From assembly GCF_042666615.1 (NCBI RefSeq), contig NZ_JBHTDD010000002.1, forward strand, positions 124,001 to 188,000: 64,000 nucleotides of DNA, given 5' to 3'. The stretch comes from KBS50 sp042666615. GTDB taxonomy: Bacteria; Actinomycetota; Actinomycetes; Mycobacteriales; Micromonosporaceae. The notes under the pieces were generated by a model, which did not search any database, was not told the origin of the DNA, and saw only the letters and a list, made by a program, of their open reading frames with translations. Each line of letters opens with the position of its first letter. Within the stretch, counting starts at the first letter, position 1. Below are positions 8,693-17,508 of the stretch, in pieces. Made by a program: the position numbers and the translations under genes.

Positions 8693-8745
8693 CTCGGGGT
8701 GGTCCGGTACGTTGAGCCGGACGCGAAATTTCCCCGGAGGTGGGC

Positions 8746-9792
8746 GTGAAGGTTCTGGTGGCCGGCGGCGCCGGCTTCATCGGCAGTACGGTGTCCTCCG
8801 CGTGCCTGGACGACGGTATCGAGCCGGTGATCCTGGACAACCTGAGCACCGGCCGGCCGGAATTCACCCGGGACCGGATCTTCTACCACGGTGATCTCGC
8901 CGATGGGCCGCTGCTCGACCGGATCTTCGCCGACCACCCCGACATCATGGCCGTGGTGCACGCCGCCGCCCTCATCGTGGTGCCCGATTCGGTGGCCCGG
9001 CCACTGCACTACTACCGGGAGAACGTCGCCAAGTCGATCGACTTCGTCGAGCACGTGCTGCGCAACGGCTGCCACCGGTACCTGTTCAGCTCGTCGGCGG
9101 CGATCTACGCACCGGCCGCCGACGGCAGCGTTGACGAGGACTCGCCGATCGAGCCGACCAGCCCGTACGCGCGTACCAAGGCGATGCTGGAACAGATCCT
9201 TGCCGACGTCGCGGTCGCCACCCCGCTGCGCGCGCTGTCGCTGCGCTACTTCAACCCGATCGGGGCCGACCCGGCGCTGCGTACGGGCCAACATCTGCGT
9301 CGGCCCACACACGCCCTCGGGAAGATGATCAGCGCGTACACCGAGGACGAGGAGTTCCTGGTCACCGGGGTCGACTGGCCCACCCGGGACGGCTCCGGCA
9401 TCCGCGACTACATCCACGTGTGGGACCTGGCCCGGGCGCATGTGCACGCGTTGCGCCGGTTCGACGACATCCTGCCGCCCGCCGGAGCGTCCTCCGCCGA
9501 TGCCGCCGATGCCGCCGATGCCGCCATGTGCCGGGGTGGCACCCTGGCCATCAACCTCGGCACCGGCGACGGCACCACGGTACGTGAACTGGTCGCGGCC
9601 TTCCGGACGGTGGCGGATCGGCCGTTGCGGGTCCGGGAAACCGGTCCGCGACCGGGCGACCAGGCAGGTTCCTTCACCAGGATCAGCCGGGCCCGGCGAC
9701 TACTCGACTGGAAGCCCGAACTGAGCGTCACCGACGGCATCCGCGACTCGCTGCGGTGGGCCGGGCTGCGGGACGACCGCCTCACCGACTGA
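8746..9792 (+). CDS. galE: NAD-dependent epimerase, UDP-glucose 4-epimerase type
   Basis: A 348-residue short-chain dehydrogenase of the extended type. GTG 8746 is chosen because GGAGG (8736-8740) overlaps the alternative GTG at 8740. It has the N-terminal dinucleotide motif GGAGFIGS, the DNLSTG loop, the SSSAAIY strand, the YARTK catalytic Tyr/Lys pair and the RYFNPIGADP substrate-binding region typical of GalE. It interconverts UDP-glucose and UDP-galactose for cell-envelope sugars. An unusual insertion after residue ~248 (DAADAADAA) is encoded by three exact 9-bp repeats at 9496-9522. Confidence 0.85.
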   Translation: MKVLVAGGAGFIGSTVSSACLDDGIEPVILDNLSTGRPEFTRDRIFYHGDLADGPLLDRIFADHPDIMAVVHAAALIVVPDSVARPLHYYRENVAKSIDFVEHVLRNGCHRYLFSSSAAIYAPAADGSVDEDSPIEPTSPYARTKAMLEQILADVAVATPLRALSLRYFNPIGADPALRTGQHLRRPTHALGKMISAYTEDEEFLVTGVDWPTRDGSGIRDYIHVWDLARAHVHALRRFDDILPPAGASSADAADAADAAMCRGGTLAINLGTGDGTTVRELVAAFRTVADRPLRVRETGPRPGDQAGSFTRISRARRLLDWKPELSVTDGIRDSLRWAGLRDDRLTD

Positions 9793-9828
9793 ATCGGTTC
9801 GGACCGAGCGCCACTTCTCGTGGCTGAC

Positions 9829-10233
9829 CTACTCGCCGCCCAGAAGCCTCAGGCCGTGATGCGTGGCGAAGTCTTCGTAGTCCTTGAAATTCAAGGTGGC
9901 CAGGGGCAGGTCGTATGTGAGGCAGCATGCGGCGATCCACATGTCGTTGGTCGGGCGGGGACGCCCTCGCTGGGCTGCGGCGGCCGATAGGCGTCCCCAT
10001 GTCGCTGCCACAGCCTCGTCGCCGGGCAGGACGGGAATGTTGGACAGCCAGTCTGCCAACTCCTGGCGGCTGCGGATTCCCCAATGGCGGATTTCGGCCC
10101 ACTTCATGAGTTCGCCGAAGGTGATGAAGGTGATCAATGGACGACGTCCGATGAGGCGGGTCGCGACCGGTCCCTGAAGCTTTCTCTTGTGACTGAGCGA
10201 TGCGACATCGGTGTCCAGAATGACGGGTTGCAC
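9829..10233 (-). CDS. vapC: PIN-domain toxin, VapC type
   Basis: A 134-residue PIN-domain protein from GTG 10233. It has the expected acidic metal-binding residues: D7 in ILDTD, the glutamate in TFGELMKW and the aspartate in PTNDMWIAA. PIN toxins are Mg-dependent endoribonucleases that usually cut tRNA or rRNA and are held inactive by a co-encoded antitoxin. The upstream gene, 12 bases away, has the size and position of that antitoxin. Confidence 0.85.
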   Translation of the reverse strand: MQPVILDTDVASLSHKRKLQGPVATRLIGRRPLITFITFGELMKWAEIRHWGIRSRQELADWLSNIPVLPGDEAVAATWGRLSAAAAQRGRPRPTNDMWIAACCLTYDLPLATLNFKDYEDFATHHGLRLLGGE

Positions 10234-10245
10234 GTGAGGCGCCTA

Positions 10246-10443
10246 TCAGGCGACGTCGCGTTGACGCTCGTCATGGGTGAACGCGAGGAACTCGGCCAAC
10301 TCCTCGTCAGAGCCGAACGTGTCGGCGGTGAGATCGTCCAGCGAACGAATTGGCTGGACACCTCGAGCCGCCAGCAGGTCTTCGACCGACGGTGGTGATC
10401 GGAAAGGCAGATAAGACGCGGAATGAGGCTCAGGGGCAGTCAC
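10246..10443 (-). CDS. Putative antitoxin partner of the PIN toxin
   Basis: A 65-residue acidic protein from GTG 10443, with GGAG seven bases upstream; an in-frame TTG at 10455 is less likely. It ends in LDDLTADTFGSDEELAEFLAFTHDERQRD, which resembles toxin-wrapping antitoxin tails. No clear DNA-binding fold can be seen. The call rests on its position 12 bases before vapC. A TATGCT -10-like box lies upstream (complement of 10480-10485). Confidence 0.6.
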   Translation of the reverse strand: MTAPEPHSASYLPFRSPPSVEDLLAARGVQPIRSLDDLTADTFGSDEELAEFLAFTHDERQRDVA

Positions 10444-10541
10444 GGCAGTCTCCAACGGCGTGGTGATAAGGACAGCCTTAGCATATTGCCGCTATCGCTG
10501 ATCATGGTATTCCGGCGTGGCCGTGTCGCGCGACGGCCACC

Positions 10542-11858
10542 TCAGTCGGTGCTCGCCAGGGCCTCGGCCAACCCGGCCGCGATCAGGCCCAACTGCCACT
10601 CCCGGGCCCCGAAACCACGCAGGATTTCGGCGACCACCTTCTCGGTGATCTCCTCGGGTGGTGTCCAGGCCAGCCGGCGTACCGAGTCGGGGCTGATCAG
10701 GTTCTCCGGGGGGAGGGTGTGCTCGGCGGCGAGCCTGGTGACGACCGCGCGGCAGCGGGCCAGCCGGGCCGCCGCCACCGGATCCCGCTCGGCCCATCGG
10801 TGCGGGGGCGGCGGACCCTCCACCACCGGCGTCACGGGCAGCGCGTCGTCAGACAGTTGTCGCGCCGTCGCGAGCGCGTCCAACCAGGTGCGCGCCAACC
10901 GCCGCACCGATCGGCCCCCGAAGCCCGGCAGCGTGAGCAGGGTCCGTTCGTCCTGTGGGTCGGTCTCGGCGGCCGCGATGATCGCGGCGTCCGGCAGCAC
11001 CCGACCCGGCGCCGAGTCCCGTCGGGCGGCGATGGCGTCCCGGGCGTACCAGAGGGACCGGACCCGGGCCTGGGCGCGTGCGCCGCGGACCCGGTGGATC
11101 CCGGAGGTGCGCCGCCACGGGTCGGGACGCTGCCGCGGCGGCCGGGCGCCCCACAGCACCAGCGCGGCGAACTCCTCGGCCGCCCACCCGTCCTTGCCCT
11201 GCCGGTTCAACTCGGCGGCGAGCACGTCGCGCAGATCGGTGAGCATCTCGACGTCGAGGGCGGCGTAGGTCAACCACGACTCGGGCAGCGGGCGGGTGGA
11301 CCAGTCAGCCGCCGAGTGGTGCTTTTCGAGGCTGTAGCCGAGCAACTGCTCGGTCAGCGCGGCCAGGCCGACCCGCTCATAGCCGGCCAACCTGGCGGCC
11401 AGTTCCGTGTCGAACAGCCGGCGCGGTCGTAACCCGATCTCGGCGAGGCAGGGCAGGTCCTGGCTGGCCGCGTGCAGCACCCACTCGGCCGATCCGATCG
11501 CCTCGTCCAAGGTGTGTAGGTCGTCCAGCGGCACGGGGTCGATGAGCGCGGTACCGGCCCCGGCCCGGCGCAGCTGCACGAGATAGGCCCGCTGGCTGTA
11601 GCGGTAGCCGGAGGCCCGCTCGGCGTCGATGGCCACCGGACCGTCGCCCGCGGCGAATCGCGAGACGAGGTCGGACAATTCGTCGACGGTGGTCACCGGC
11701 CGGGGAACACCGTCTCGAGGGGCGAGCAGCGGTACGGGTCCCGCGGGCGCCGGTTCGGGGCTCGCCGTGGACTCCGGCATGGACGCCGGTGCGGGGTACG
11801 GCTCGTCCCCTGCTCGGCCGTGCGCGGCCCGACGGCGCAGGGGGGGTTCGTCGGTCAC
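10542..11858 (-). CDS. rnd: Ribonuclease D
   Basis: A 438-residue protein with a DEDD 3'-5' exonuclease domain (VAIDAERASGYRYSQRAYLVQL, LHAASQDLPCL, FDTELAARLAGY, and YAALDVEML for the last acidic residue) followed by one or two HRDC-like helical domains. RNase D trims the 3' ends of tRNA precursors and other stable RNAs. The first ~55 residues are a Pro/Ala-rich extension. It is divergent from the protease gene downstream and shares no operon with vapBC. Confidence 0.88.
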   Translation of the reverse strand: MTDEPPLRRRAAHGRAGDEPYPAPASMPESTASPEPAPAGPVPLLAPRDGVPRPVTTVDELSDLVSRFAAGDGPVAIDAERASGYRYSQRAYLVQLRRAGAGTALIDPVPLDDLHTLDEAIGSAEWVLHAASQDLPCLAEIGLRPRRLFDTELAARLAGYERVGLAALTEQLLGYSLEKHHSAADWSTRPLPESWLTYAALDVEMLTDLRDVLAAELNRQGKDGWAAEEFAALVLWGARPPRQRPDPWRRTSGIHRVRGARAQARVRSLWYARDAIAARRDSAPGRVLPDAAIIAAAETDPQDERTLLTLPGFGGRSVRRLARTWLDALATARQLSDDALPVTPVVEGPPPPHRWAERDPVAAARLARCRAVVTRLAAEHTLPPENLISPDSVRRLAWTPPEEITEKVVAEILRGFGAREWQLGLIAAGLAEALASTD

Positions 11859-12129
11859 CTGACAACCCTAGTCGGCTGGCCACCTTCGCCTCACGCAGCG
11901 TCCTCCGGCGCGTCGGCTGGCGTCAACCGGCACCCGTGTGCTGGCGGAGGCAACCGTTAGGCGGAGGGTGACTGGGCCGATGGCCGGTATCGCGCCGTGC
12001 GAAGATTCGGACGACCAGGCGGACAGCGGACCGGCAGGCCGGTGCCGCCTGGCCGTGCGGCCCCTCCCTCCGGTGGAGCGGAGGTGACGCCGCACGGACC
12101 GATCGCTTCCGGGGAGGGGCGTCGAACAG

Positions 12130-13314
12130 ATGACCGCTGGTTACGACCCGCGAGCGCGTCCGCCGGACAGCCGGTGGCTTACCTCGGGTGAGTCCGCTGG
12201 AGGCGGCGGCACGAACCGGCCACCGGCCGCTGGTCCCTACCCCCCGTCCGGCCCGGTGCCTCACCAGCCCACGCCCCGGCGAGACCCGGCCCCACCGGCG
12301 GCAGGAGACTGGTCGGCTCCGTCGCCGCCCCGGTTCGAGTCGCGGTCGCCAGCGACGGCGGACTGGTCGGCTCCGTCGCCGCCCCGGTTCGAACCGTCGG
12401 CACCCGTGGCCGGTGGGCCATCCGCGACCGCCGTCGGGTCGTACCATCCGGGCCCCTCGTTCCCGCCGTCCGCCGGTGGACCGCATCTCGGGACACCGGT
12501 GTTCGCCGACCCGACGGGGCCGCCGCCGGCAGCCCGGCCGCGGGACCGGGTCCGGTCGGTCCTGGTGGCGCTGCTCGTGCTGCTCGTCACGGTCGCCGGC
12601 GTGCAGGCTGTTCAGCTCTACCGGTTGGGCGACCGGCTGACCGGCGTGGAGGGGGAGTTGACCGCGCAGCGGCAGGCCGACGACGACAGGCTGGCCGGTC
12701 TGGAAGGGCGTGCCGGTGCCCTGGAGAAGCAGGCCGGCACCGTCTTCAATCCGGAGGCCGTGGCCAAGCAGGTGCTGCCAAGCGTGTTCCGGGTTCGGGC
12801 CGGCCGATTCACCGGCACCGCCTTCGCGGTCGGGAAGCCGGCCGCCGGCGGTGACACCAACCTGTTCACCAACTTCCACGTCGTCGAGGCGGTGTGGCGC
12901 ACCGGCGGCCGCAAGGTGGATCTGGAACGCACCGACCAGCGATTCCCGGCCACGATCGTGCGCGTCGACGAGGAGAACGACATCGCGCAGTTGACGACTG
13001 ACGCGTCGTTCGCCGGGCTTCCGGCGGCCGGCGAAGCGGTCCGCTCCGGGCAACAGGTCGTGGTGGTGGGCGCTCCGCTCGGCCTCACCGACACGGTGAC
13101 CACGGGGGTGGTGAGCGCCATCCGCAAGGCCGACGCCCGGAACGGCCCGATGATCCAGTTCGACGCGCCGATCAATCCGGGAAACTCCGGGGGGCCGGTG
13201 GTCAACGGAAACAAGCAGGTCGTCGGCATCGCCACCGCCAAGGCGCGGGACGCCGAGGGCATTGGGCTCGCCGTTCCGATCAAGGTCGCCTGCGACGGCT
13301 TCCGCATCTGCTGA
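12130..13314 (+). CDS. Membrane-anchored trypsin-like serine protease
   Basis: A 394-residue protein. A Pro-rich cytoplasmic region (1-140) contains the segment DWSAPSPPRFE twice (60-70 and 78-88). One membrane helix spans ~142-162, a short coiled coil ~165-200, and a trypsin-fold domain follows outside the membrane. The catalytic triad is visible: H250 in FTNFHVVE, D284 in ENDIAQL and S353 in NPGNSGGP. The shape resembles HtrA/DegP-type proteases but there is no PDZ domain. It probably degrades or processes envelope proteins. The next gene has a similar Pro-rich N-terminus and coiled coil, so the two may act together. Confidence 0.85.
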   Translation: MTAGYDPRARPPDSRWLTSGESAGGGGTNRPPAAGPYPPSGPVPHQPTPRRDPAPPAAGDWSAPSPPRFESRSPATADWSAPSPPRFEPSAPVAGGPSATAVGSYHPGPSFPPSAGGPHLGTPVFADPTGPPPAARPRDRVRSVLVALLVLLVTVAGVQAVQLYRLGDRLTGVEGELTAQRQADDDRLAGLEGRAGALEKQAGTVFNPEAVAKQVLPSVFRVRAGRFTGTAFAVGKPAAGGDTNLFTNFHVVEAVWRTGGRKVDLERTDQRFPATIVRVDEENDIAQLTTDASFAGLPAAGEAVRSGQQVVVVGAPLGLTDTVTTGVVSAIRKADARNGPMIQFDAPINPGNSGGPVVNGNKQVVGIATAKARDAEGIGLAVPIKVACDGFRIC

Positions 13315-13363
13315 TCCCACTTCCGGTTCCGAGTCACCCGCGGCGTGCCCTCCAGGAGGAGTC

Positions 13364-14128
13364 TTGTCCTATCCGCCCAGCCAACCGGACGACCCGACCA
13401 GACCCGTGGGTCGGCCGCCGTCGTACGTCCACCCGCCGTCCTACCCTCAGCAGCCGACCGGTGACTCGTCGGCCGACCAGACAGCCCGGCTGGGCAGCTA
13501 CGGCACTCCCCCGCAACCGACGGCGCCGTACGGGCAGACCGGCCCCGTCACCAACGGTCCCGGGCAGCCGACCTCGGCTACGCCGTACGGGCAGCCGACC
13601 TCGGCTACGCCGTACGGGCAGCCGACCTCGGCTACGCCGTACGGGCAGCCGACCTCGGCTACGCCGTACCCGATGTCGGGGTCGCCCTGGTCGATGCCGC
13701 CGGCCGGCGGCTCGCCCGGGAACCCCAGGGTGCGGTCCGGGAACGTCCGGCTTCTCGTGCTGGCCGGCGTCGCGGGCCTGCTTCTGGTGGCGACCGTCGT
13801 GCTGACGGGGTTGTTCGTGTCGAAATCCGGCGCGCTGGCCAGGGCCGAGCGGACGGTGGCCCAGCGGGACGCCGAGGTCGCCACCAAGCGTACGGAGATC
13901 GAGGGACTCCAGCGGGACCTGCGGGCCGCCAACGACAAGGCCCGGGCCGCCGAGCAGGATCTCACCGGGACCCGCAACGACCGGGACGAGCAGCAGCGCC
14001 AGAAGGAGGTCATCTCCACCTGCCTGGAGAAGCTGACCGAGGCGCTGGCCTCCGAGAGCCAGGCCGAGTTCGACAAGAACATCAAGGTCGCCGAGAAGGC
14101 CTGCGAGGAGGCCGAGAAGTACCTCTGA
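13364..14128 (+). CDS. Pro-rich single-pass membrane protein with coiled coil
   Basis: A 254-residue protein from TTG 13364, set by AGGAGGA at 13353-13359. It has a Pro/Gln/Tyr-rich region with four exact copies of GQPTSATPY, a membrane helix at ~129-153 and an Ala/Glu/Arg-rich coiled coil at ~160-205 (AERTVAQRDAEVATKRTEIEG). A short domain with two cysteines closes the protein. No family is recognised. It is 49 bases after the protease gene and probably in one operon with it. Confidence 0.65.
   Translation: MSYPPSQPDDPTRPVGRPPSYVHPPSYPQQPTGDSSADQTARLGSYGTPPQPTAPYGQTGPVTNGPGQPTSATPYGQPTSATPYGQPTSATPYGQPTSATPYPMSGSPWSMPPAGGSPGNPRVRSGNVRLLVLAGVAGLLLVATVVLTGLFVSKSGALARAERTVAQRDAEVATKRTEIEGLQRDLRAANDKARAAEQDLTGTRNDRDEQQRQKEVISTCLEKLTEALASESQAEFDKNIKVAEKACEEAEKYL
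13562..13669 (+). repeat. Four exact 27-bp tandem repeats inside a gene
   Basis: The unit begins GGGCAGCCGACCTCGGC and ends GCCGTAC. Four perfect copies lie at 13562, 13589, 13616 and 13643, encoding GQPTSATPY each time. Identical synonymous codons indicate recent expansion. Confidence 0.95.
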
Positions 14129-14150
14129 CAGGCGTGCCCAACGGGTGGAC

Positions 14151-14192
14151 CGTGGATTTCCGAGGCCCCTGGAGAGGCATCAGGAATCCACG
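14151..14192. terminator. Inverted repeat between convergent genes, possible terminator
   Basis: CGTGGATTTCC (14151-14161) faces GGAATCCACG (14183-14192) across a 21-base loop, with one bulged T. It lies between the gene ending at 14128 (+) and the one ending at 14249 (-). Confidence 0.45.
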
Positions 14193-14248
14193 ATCCCTCC
14201 GGTTACCGGCGCCGGCCGCGCGCCGGTGGCGGGTGGGTGGGGCGTGGG

Positions 14249-14821
14249 TCAGGCGGCACCGGCGGGACGCCGCTCCGGCAGCGCGGTGACCCCGGGGGGC
14301 GGCAGCCCGGCGGTGGACCCGAGCAACGCACACCAGGCCAGCAGATGGGCCGTGAAGTCCGGGCTGACCGGCGTCCACGACGCCCGCAGTTCCACATCAC
14401 CGGCGGCGGGCGGACCCGCGAGGTCCCCGAACCGGGTGGAGAGCGTCTGCGTCACCGTCCCACCGAGCGCCCGGTAGGCCGCCCCGTGCGCGTCCAGCGC
14501 GTCGGTCAGCCAGGTCCACCCGACCGTCGGCAGCAGCGGGTCGGCCGCCAGATCCACCTCGAGATCCGCGGTCACGTAGGTGACCAGCCGCAGCGTGCCC
14601 TGCCATGCCTCGTGCCCGGCCGGGTCATGCAGCAGGATCAACCGTCCGCTGGCCACCTCGTCGCCGTCCCGGAGCACGGTGGCGCTCAGCGCGAAGGCGT
14701 ACGGCGCCAGCCGCTGCGGGGCCCCCACCTCCTCAAGTTTGATCTCAGGGCGGGGGGCGACCGCGCGTAGCCCGGCCACCGCGTGAATGAACGGCTCCGG
14801 GGGAGCGGTCGGGGTGGGCAT
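14249..14821 (-). CDS. DUF3000 family protein
   Basis: A 190-residue protein that I recognise as the actinobacterial DUF3000 family, which commonly sits beside hemE, as here: it is divergent from hemE with about 185 bases between. Visible blocks are EIKLEEVGAPQRLAPYAFALSATV, GRLILLHDPAGHEAWQGTLRLVTYV and GWTWLTDALDAHGAAYRALGGTVTQT. No catalytic motif is known. The neighbourhood suggests a link with heme or iron metabolism, but that is inference from position only. Confidence 0.75.
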   Translation of the reverse strand: MPTPTAPPEPFIHAVAGLRAVAPRPEIKLEEVGAPQRLAPYAFALSATVLRDGDEVASGRLILLHDPAGHEAWQGTLRLVTYVTADLEVDLAADPLLPTVGWTWLTDALDAHGAAYRALGGTVTQTLSTRFGDLAGPPAAGDVELRASWTPVSPDFTAHLLAWCALLGSTAGLPPPGVTALPERRPAGAA

Positions 14822-15005
14822 GTCGGCAGCCTATGCCGCCGGCCGCCACCGTCGGGTCAGCGCCGCGCCGGAAGCGTGCGTCATCCAGGGCCGAGAGCCG
14901 GACGTCGACCGGCGGGCGGACGTGAGTGGCGAGACGGAGGTGAGTGAACAGACCTTCGGGGGACCGGCGGTCGGTCGACGCCCTGCGCGTGGCACGATTG
15001 CGCCG

Positions 15006-16082
15006 ATGACTCCGACGACTCCGGGCGCCGCCCGCGACAGCATGCCCGCGACCGGCGTGGCTGGATCGCCGTTGGTTCGCGCGGCGCGCCGTGAGCCGGT
15101 GCCGCACACCCCGGTGTGGTTCATGCGCCAGGCCGGCCGGTCGTTGCCGGAATACCGGGAGATCCGGACCGGCGTGCCGATGCTGGAGTCCTGCCGCCGA
15201 CCCGAACTGGTGACCGAGATCACCCTCCAGCCGGTGCGCCGGCACGGAGTGGACGCGGCCATCCTCTTCAGCGACATCGTGGTGCCTGTGGCGGCCGCCG
15301 GCGTGGACCTGGACATCGTGCCCGGCACCGGACCGGTGGTGGCCGAGCCGATCCGCACCGCCGAGGACGTCGGCCGGCTGCGGCCGATCACCCGGGATGA
15401 CGTGGGCTTCGTCGACGAGGCGGTCCGCATGCTCGTCGCCGAGCTGGGCGACACGCCGTTGATCGGCTTCGCGGGGGCGCCGTTCACCCTGGCCAGCTAT
15501 CTGGTGGAGGGCGGCCCGTCCCGCAACCACGTGCGCACCAAGGCGCTGATGTACGGCGAGCCCGACCTCTGGCACGCGCTCTGTGGCCGGCTCGCGGAGA
15601 TCACCGGCGAGTTCCTCGCCGTGCAGGCGCGCGCCGGGGTGGCCGCCGTGCAGCTGTTCGACTCGTGGGCCGGTGCCCTCTCCGAGGCCGACTACCGCCG
15701 GTTCGTCCTGCCGCACTCGCGTACCGTCCTGGCCGGCCTCGCCGACGCGGGCATCCCGCGGATCCACTTCGGGGTCGGCACCGCCGAACTGCTCGGTGCC
15801 ATGGGCGAGGCGGGCGCCGACGTGGTGGGCGTGGACTGGCGTACCCCGCTGGACGTGGCGACCCGGCGGATCGGCCCCGACCTGGCCGTGCAGGGCAACC
15901 TCGACCCCTGCCTGCTGTTCGCGCCGTGGCCGGTGATCGAGGCCGAGGTGCGGCGGATCCTGGCCGAGGGGCGGGCCGCCCCCGGGCACATCTTCAACCT
16001 CGGGCATGGCGTGCTGCCGGAGACCGACCCGGACGTGTTGACCCGGGTGGTCGAACTGGTGCACGCCGCGTCCGCGCGCTGA
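15006..16082 (+). CDS. hemE: Uroporphyrinogen decarboxylase
   Basis: A 358-residue protein from ATG 15006. It carries the diagnostic N-terminal FMRQAGRSLPEYREIR, the substrate-binding ILFSDIVVP, GFAGAPFTLASYLVEGG, FDSWAGALS and the C-terminal FNLGHGVLPETDP. It removes the four acetate carboxyls of uroporphyrinogen III to give coproporphyrinogen III in the cytoplasm. One base separates it from hemY, and hemQ follows, giving the order of the coproporphyrin-dependent route used by actinobacteria. Confidence 0.96.
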   Translation: MTPTTPGAARDSMPATGVAGSPLVRAARREPVPHTPVWFMRQAGRSLPEYREIRTGVPMLESCRRPELVTEITLQPVRRHGVDAAILFSDIVVPVAAAGVDLDIVPGTGPVVAEPIRTAEDVGRLRPITRDDVGFVDEAVRMLVAELGDTPLIGFAGAPFTLASYLVEGGPSRNHVRTKALMYGEPDLWHALCGRLAEITGEFLAVQARAGVAAVQLFDSWAGALSEADYRRFVLPHSRTVLAGLADAGIPRIHFGVGTAELLGAMGEAGADVVGVDWRTPLDVATRRIGPDLAVQGNLDPCLLFAPWPVIEAEVRRILAEGRAAPGHIFNLGHGVLPETDPDVLTRVVELVHAASAR

Positions 16083-16083
16083 C

Positions 16084-17508
16084 ATGCGCCCGGGGAAGCG
16101 GATCGCGGTCGTCGGCGGCGGCATCGCCGGGCTGGCCGCCGCCGTCCGGTTGCGCGACCGGACCCCGGCCGGCACCGAGATCACCGTGTACGAGCAGTCC
16201 GGCGTGCTCGGCGGCAAGCTGCGCACCGGCGCCCTGGCCGGATCGCCAGTGGAACTCGGTGCCGAGGCGTTCCTGGTCCGAGACCCGGCCGGCGGTGACT
16301 CCGCTGCCGTGTCGCTGGCCCGCCGGGTCGGGCTCGGGGACGCACTCGCGCATCCGGCGACCGCGCGCGCCGCGCTGGCCGTCGACGGGGACCTGCGGCC
16401 GCTGCCCAGCGGCACGCTGATCGGCGTACCCGGAGACCTGGCGGCCGTGGCGACGATCGCGCGGCCGCCGGCGGACGCCGACCCGGACGAGGGCCGGCCG
16501 TTGCTCGGCCCGGACGAGGACGTGGCGGTGGGTGCGCTGGTCCGCCGACGACTGGGTGACGAAGTGGTCGACCGGCTGGTGGACCCGATGCTGGGCGGCG
16601 TGTACGCCGGCCGGGCCGACGACCTCTCGCTGGCCGCCACGATGCCGGCCCTGTCCCGCGCGGCCCGGACCGCGCACACGCTGACCGGCGCGGTCCGGTC
16701 GGCGCTCGCCGCGTCGCCGCGGCGGCCCGGGGCGCCGGTCTTCGGCACCGTCGAGGGCGGGTTGAGCCGGCTGGTGGCGGCGGCCGCGGCGGCCAGCGGG
16801 GCGCGGATCCGGCCGGATACGGCGGTACGCGAACTGGTCCGGACCGCCACCGGTTGGCGGCTGACCGTCGGGCCCACCCGGGACGCCGAACTGGTGGCGG
16901 CGGACGCGGTCGTGCTGGCGCTGCCGGCCCGACCGGCGGGGCGGCTGCTCGCCGGGGTGGAGCCGGCCCTCGCCGCGCGGGTCGGCCGGCTCGACTACGC
17001 CAGCGTCGCCCTGGTCACCCTGGCGTTGCCGGCACCCGACCTGCCGGCGCTCTCCGGCTTCCTGGTGCCGGCCGGGCGCGGCACCCTGGTCAAGGCGGCC
17101 ACATTCGTCACCACGAAGTGGGGTCATCCGCGCCGGCCGGACGGCGTCGCGCTGGTCCGCGTCTCGCTCGGCCGGTACGGCGAGGAGCACCGGTTGCAGC
17201 ACTCCGACGACGAGCTGGTGGCGGTGGCCCGGCGGGAGCTGGCCGAGCTGGCGGGCCGGGCGTTGCCGGCGCCGGTGGAGACCGCCGTGCACCGGTGGGG
17301 TGGCTCGTTGCCGCAGTATCCGCCGGGGCATCTCACCGAGGTGGCCGCCGTCCGCACCGCGCTGCGGGCCGCGCATCCCACCCTCGCGCTGGTCGGGGCG
17401 GGGTACGACGGAGTCGGCATCCCGGTGTGTGTGCGCTCCGGCGAGACGGGCGCCGAGGAGATCGTGAAGGCCCTGGAAGAGTCGATGTCCCGGGAGGGAT
17501 CCGGATGA
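16084..17508 (+). CDS. hemY: Coproporphyrinogen III oxidase (HemY/CgoX, protoporphyrinogen oxidase family)
   Basis: A 474-residue flavoprotein with an N-terminal FAD motif (AVVGGGIAGLAAAVRL), the KLRTGALAG loop and the closing GAGYDGVGIPVCVRSGETGAEEI, which contacts FAD in this family. In actinobacteria with HemQ it oxidises coproporphyrinogen III to coproporphyrin III. It starts 1 base after hemE and its stop overlaps the hemQ start (ATGA), implying translational coupling. A frame shadow on the same strand is not a gene. Confidence 0.93.
   Translation: MRPGKRIAVVGGGIAGLAAAVRLRDRTPAGTEITVYEQSGVLGGKLRTGALAGSPVELGAEAFLVRDPAGGDSAAVSLARRVGLGDALAHPATARAALAVDGDLRPLPSGTLIGVPGDLAAVATIARPPADADPDEGRPLLGPDEDVAVGALVRRRLGDEVVDRLVDPMLGGVYAGRADDLSLAATMPALSRAARTAHTLTGAVRSALAASPRRPGAPVFGTVEGGLSRLVAAAAAASGARIRPDTAVRELVRTATGWRLTVGPTRDAELVAADAVVLALPARPAGRLLAGVEPALAARVGRLDYASVALVTLALPAPDLPALSGFLVPAGRGTLVKAATFVTTKWGHPRRPDGVALVRVSLGRYGEEHRLQHSDDELVAVARRELAELAGRALPAPVETAVHRWGGSLPQYPPGHLTEVAAVRTALRAAHPTLALVGAGYDGVGIPVCVRSGETGAEEIVKALEESMSREGSG

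Noticed and set aside
9496..9522. Three 9-bp repeats GCCGATGCC in galE as a phase-variation site
   Set aside because: The unit is a multiple of three, so copy changes do not shift the frame; it is recorded only as an insertion in the protein.
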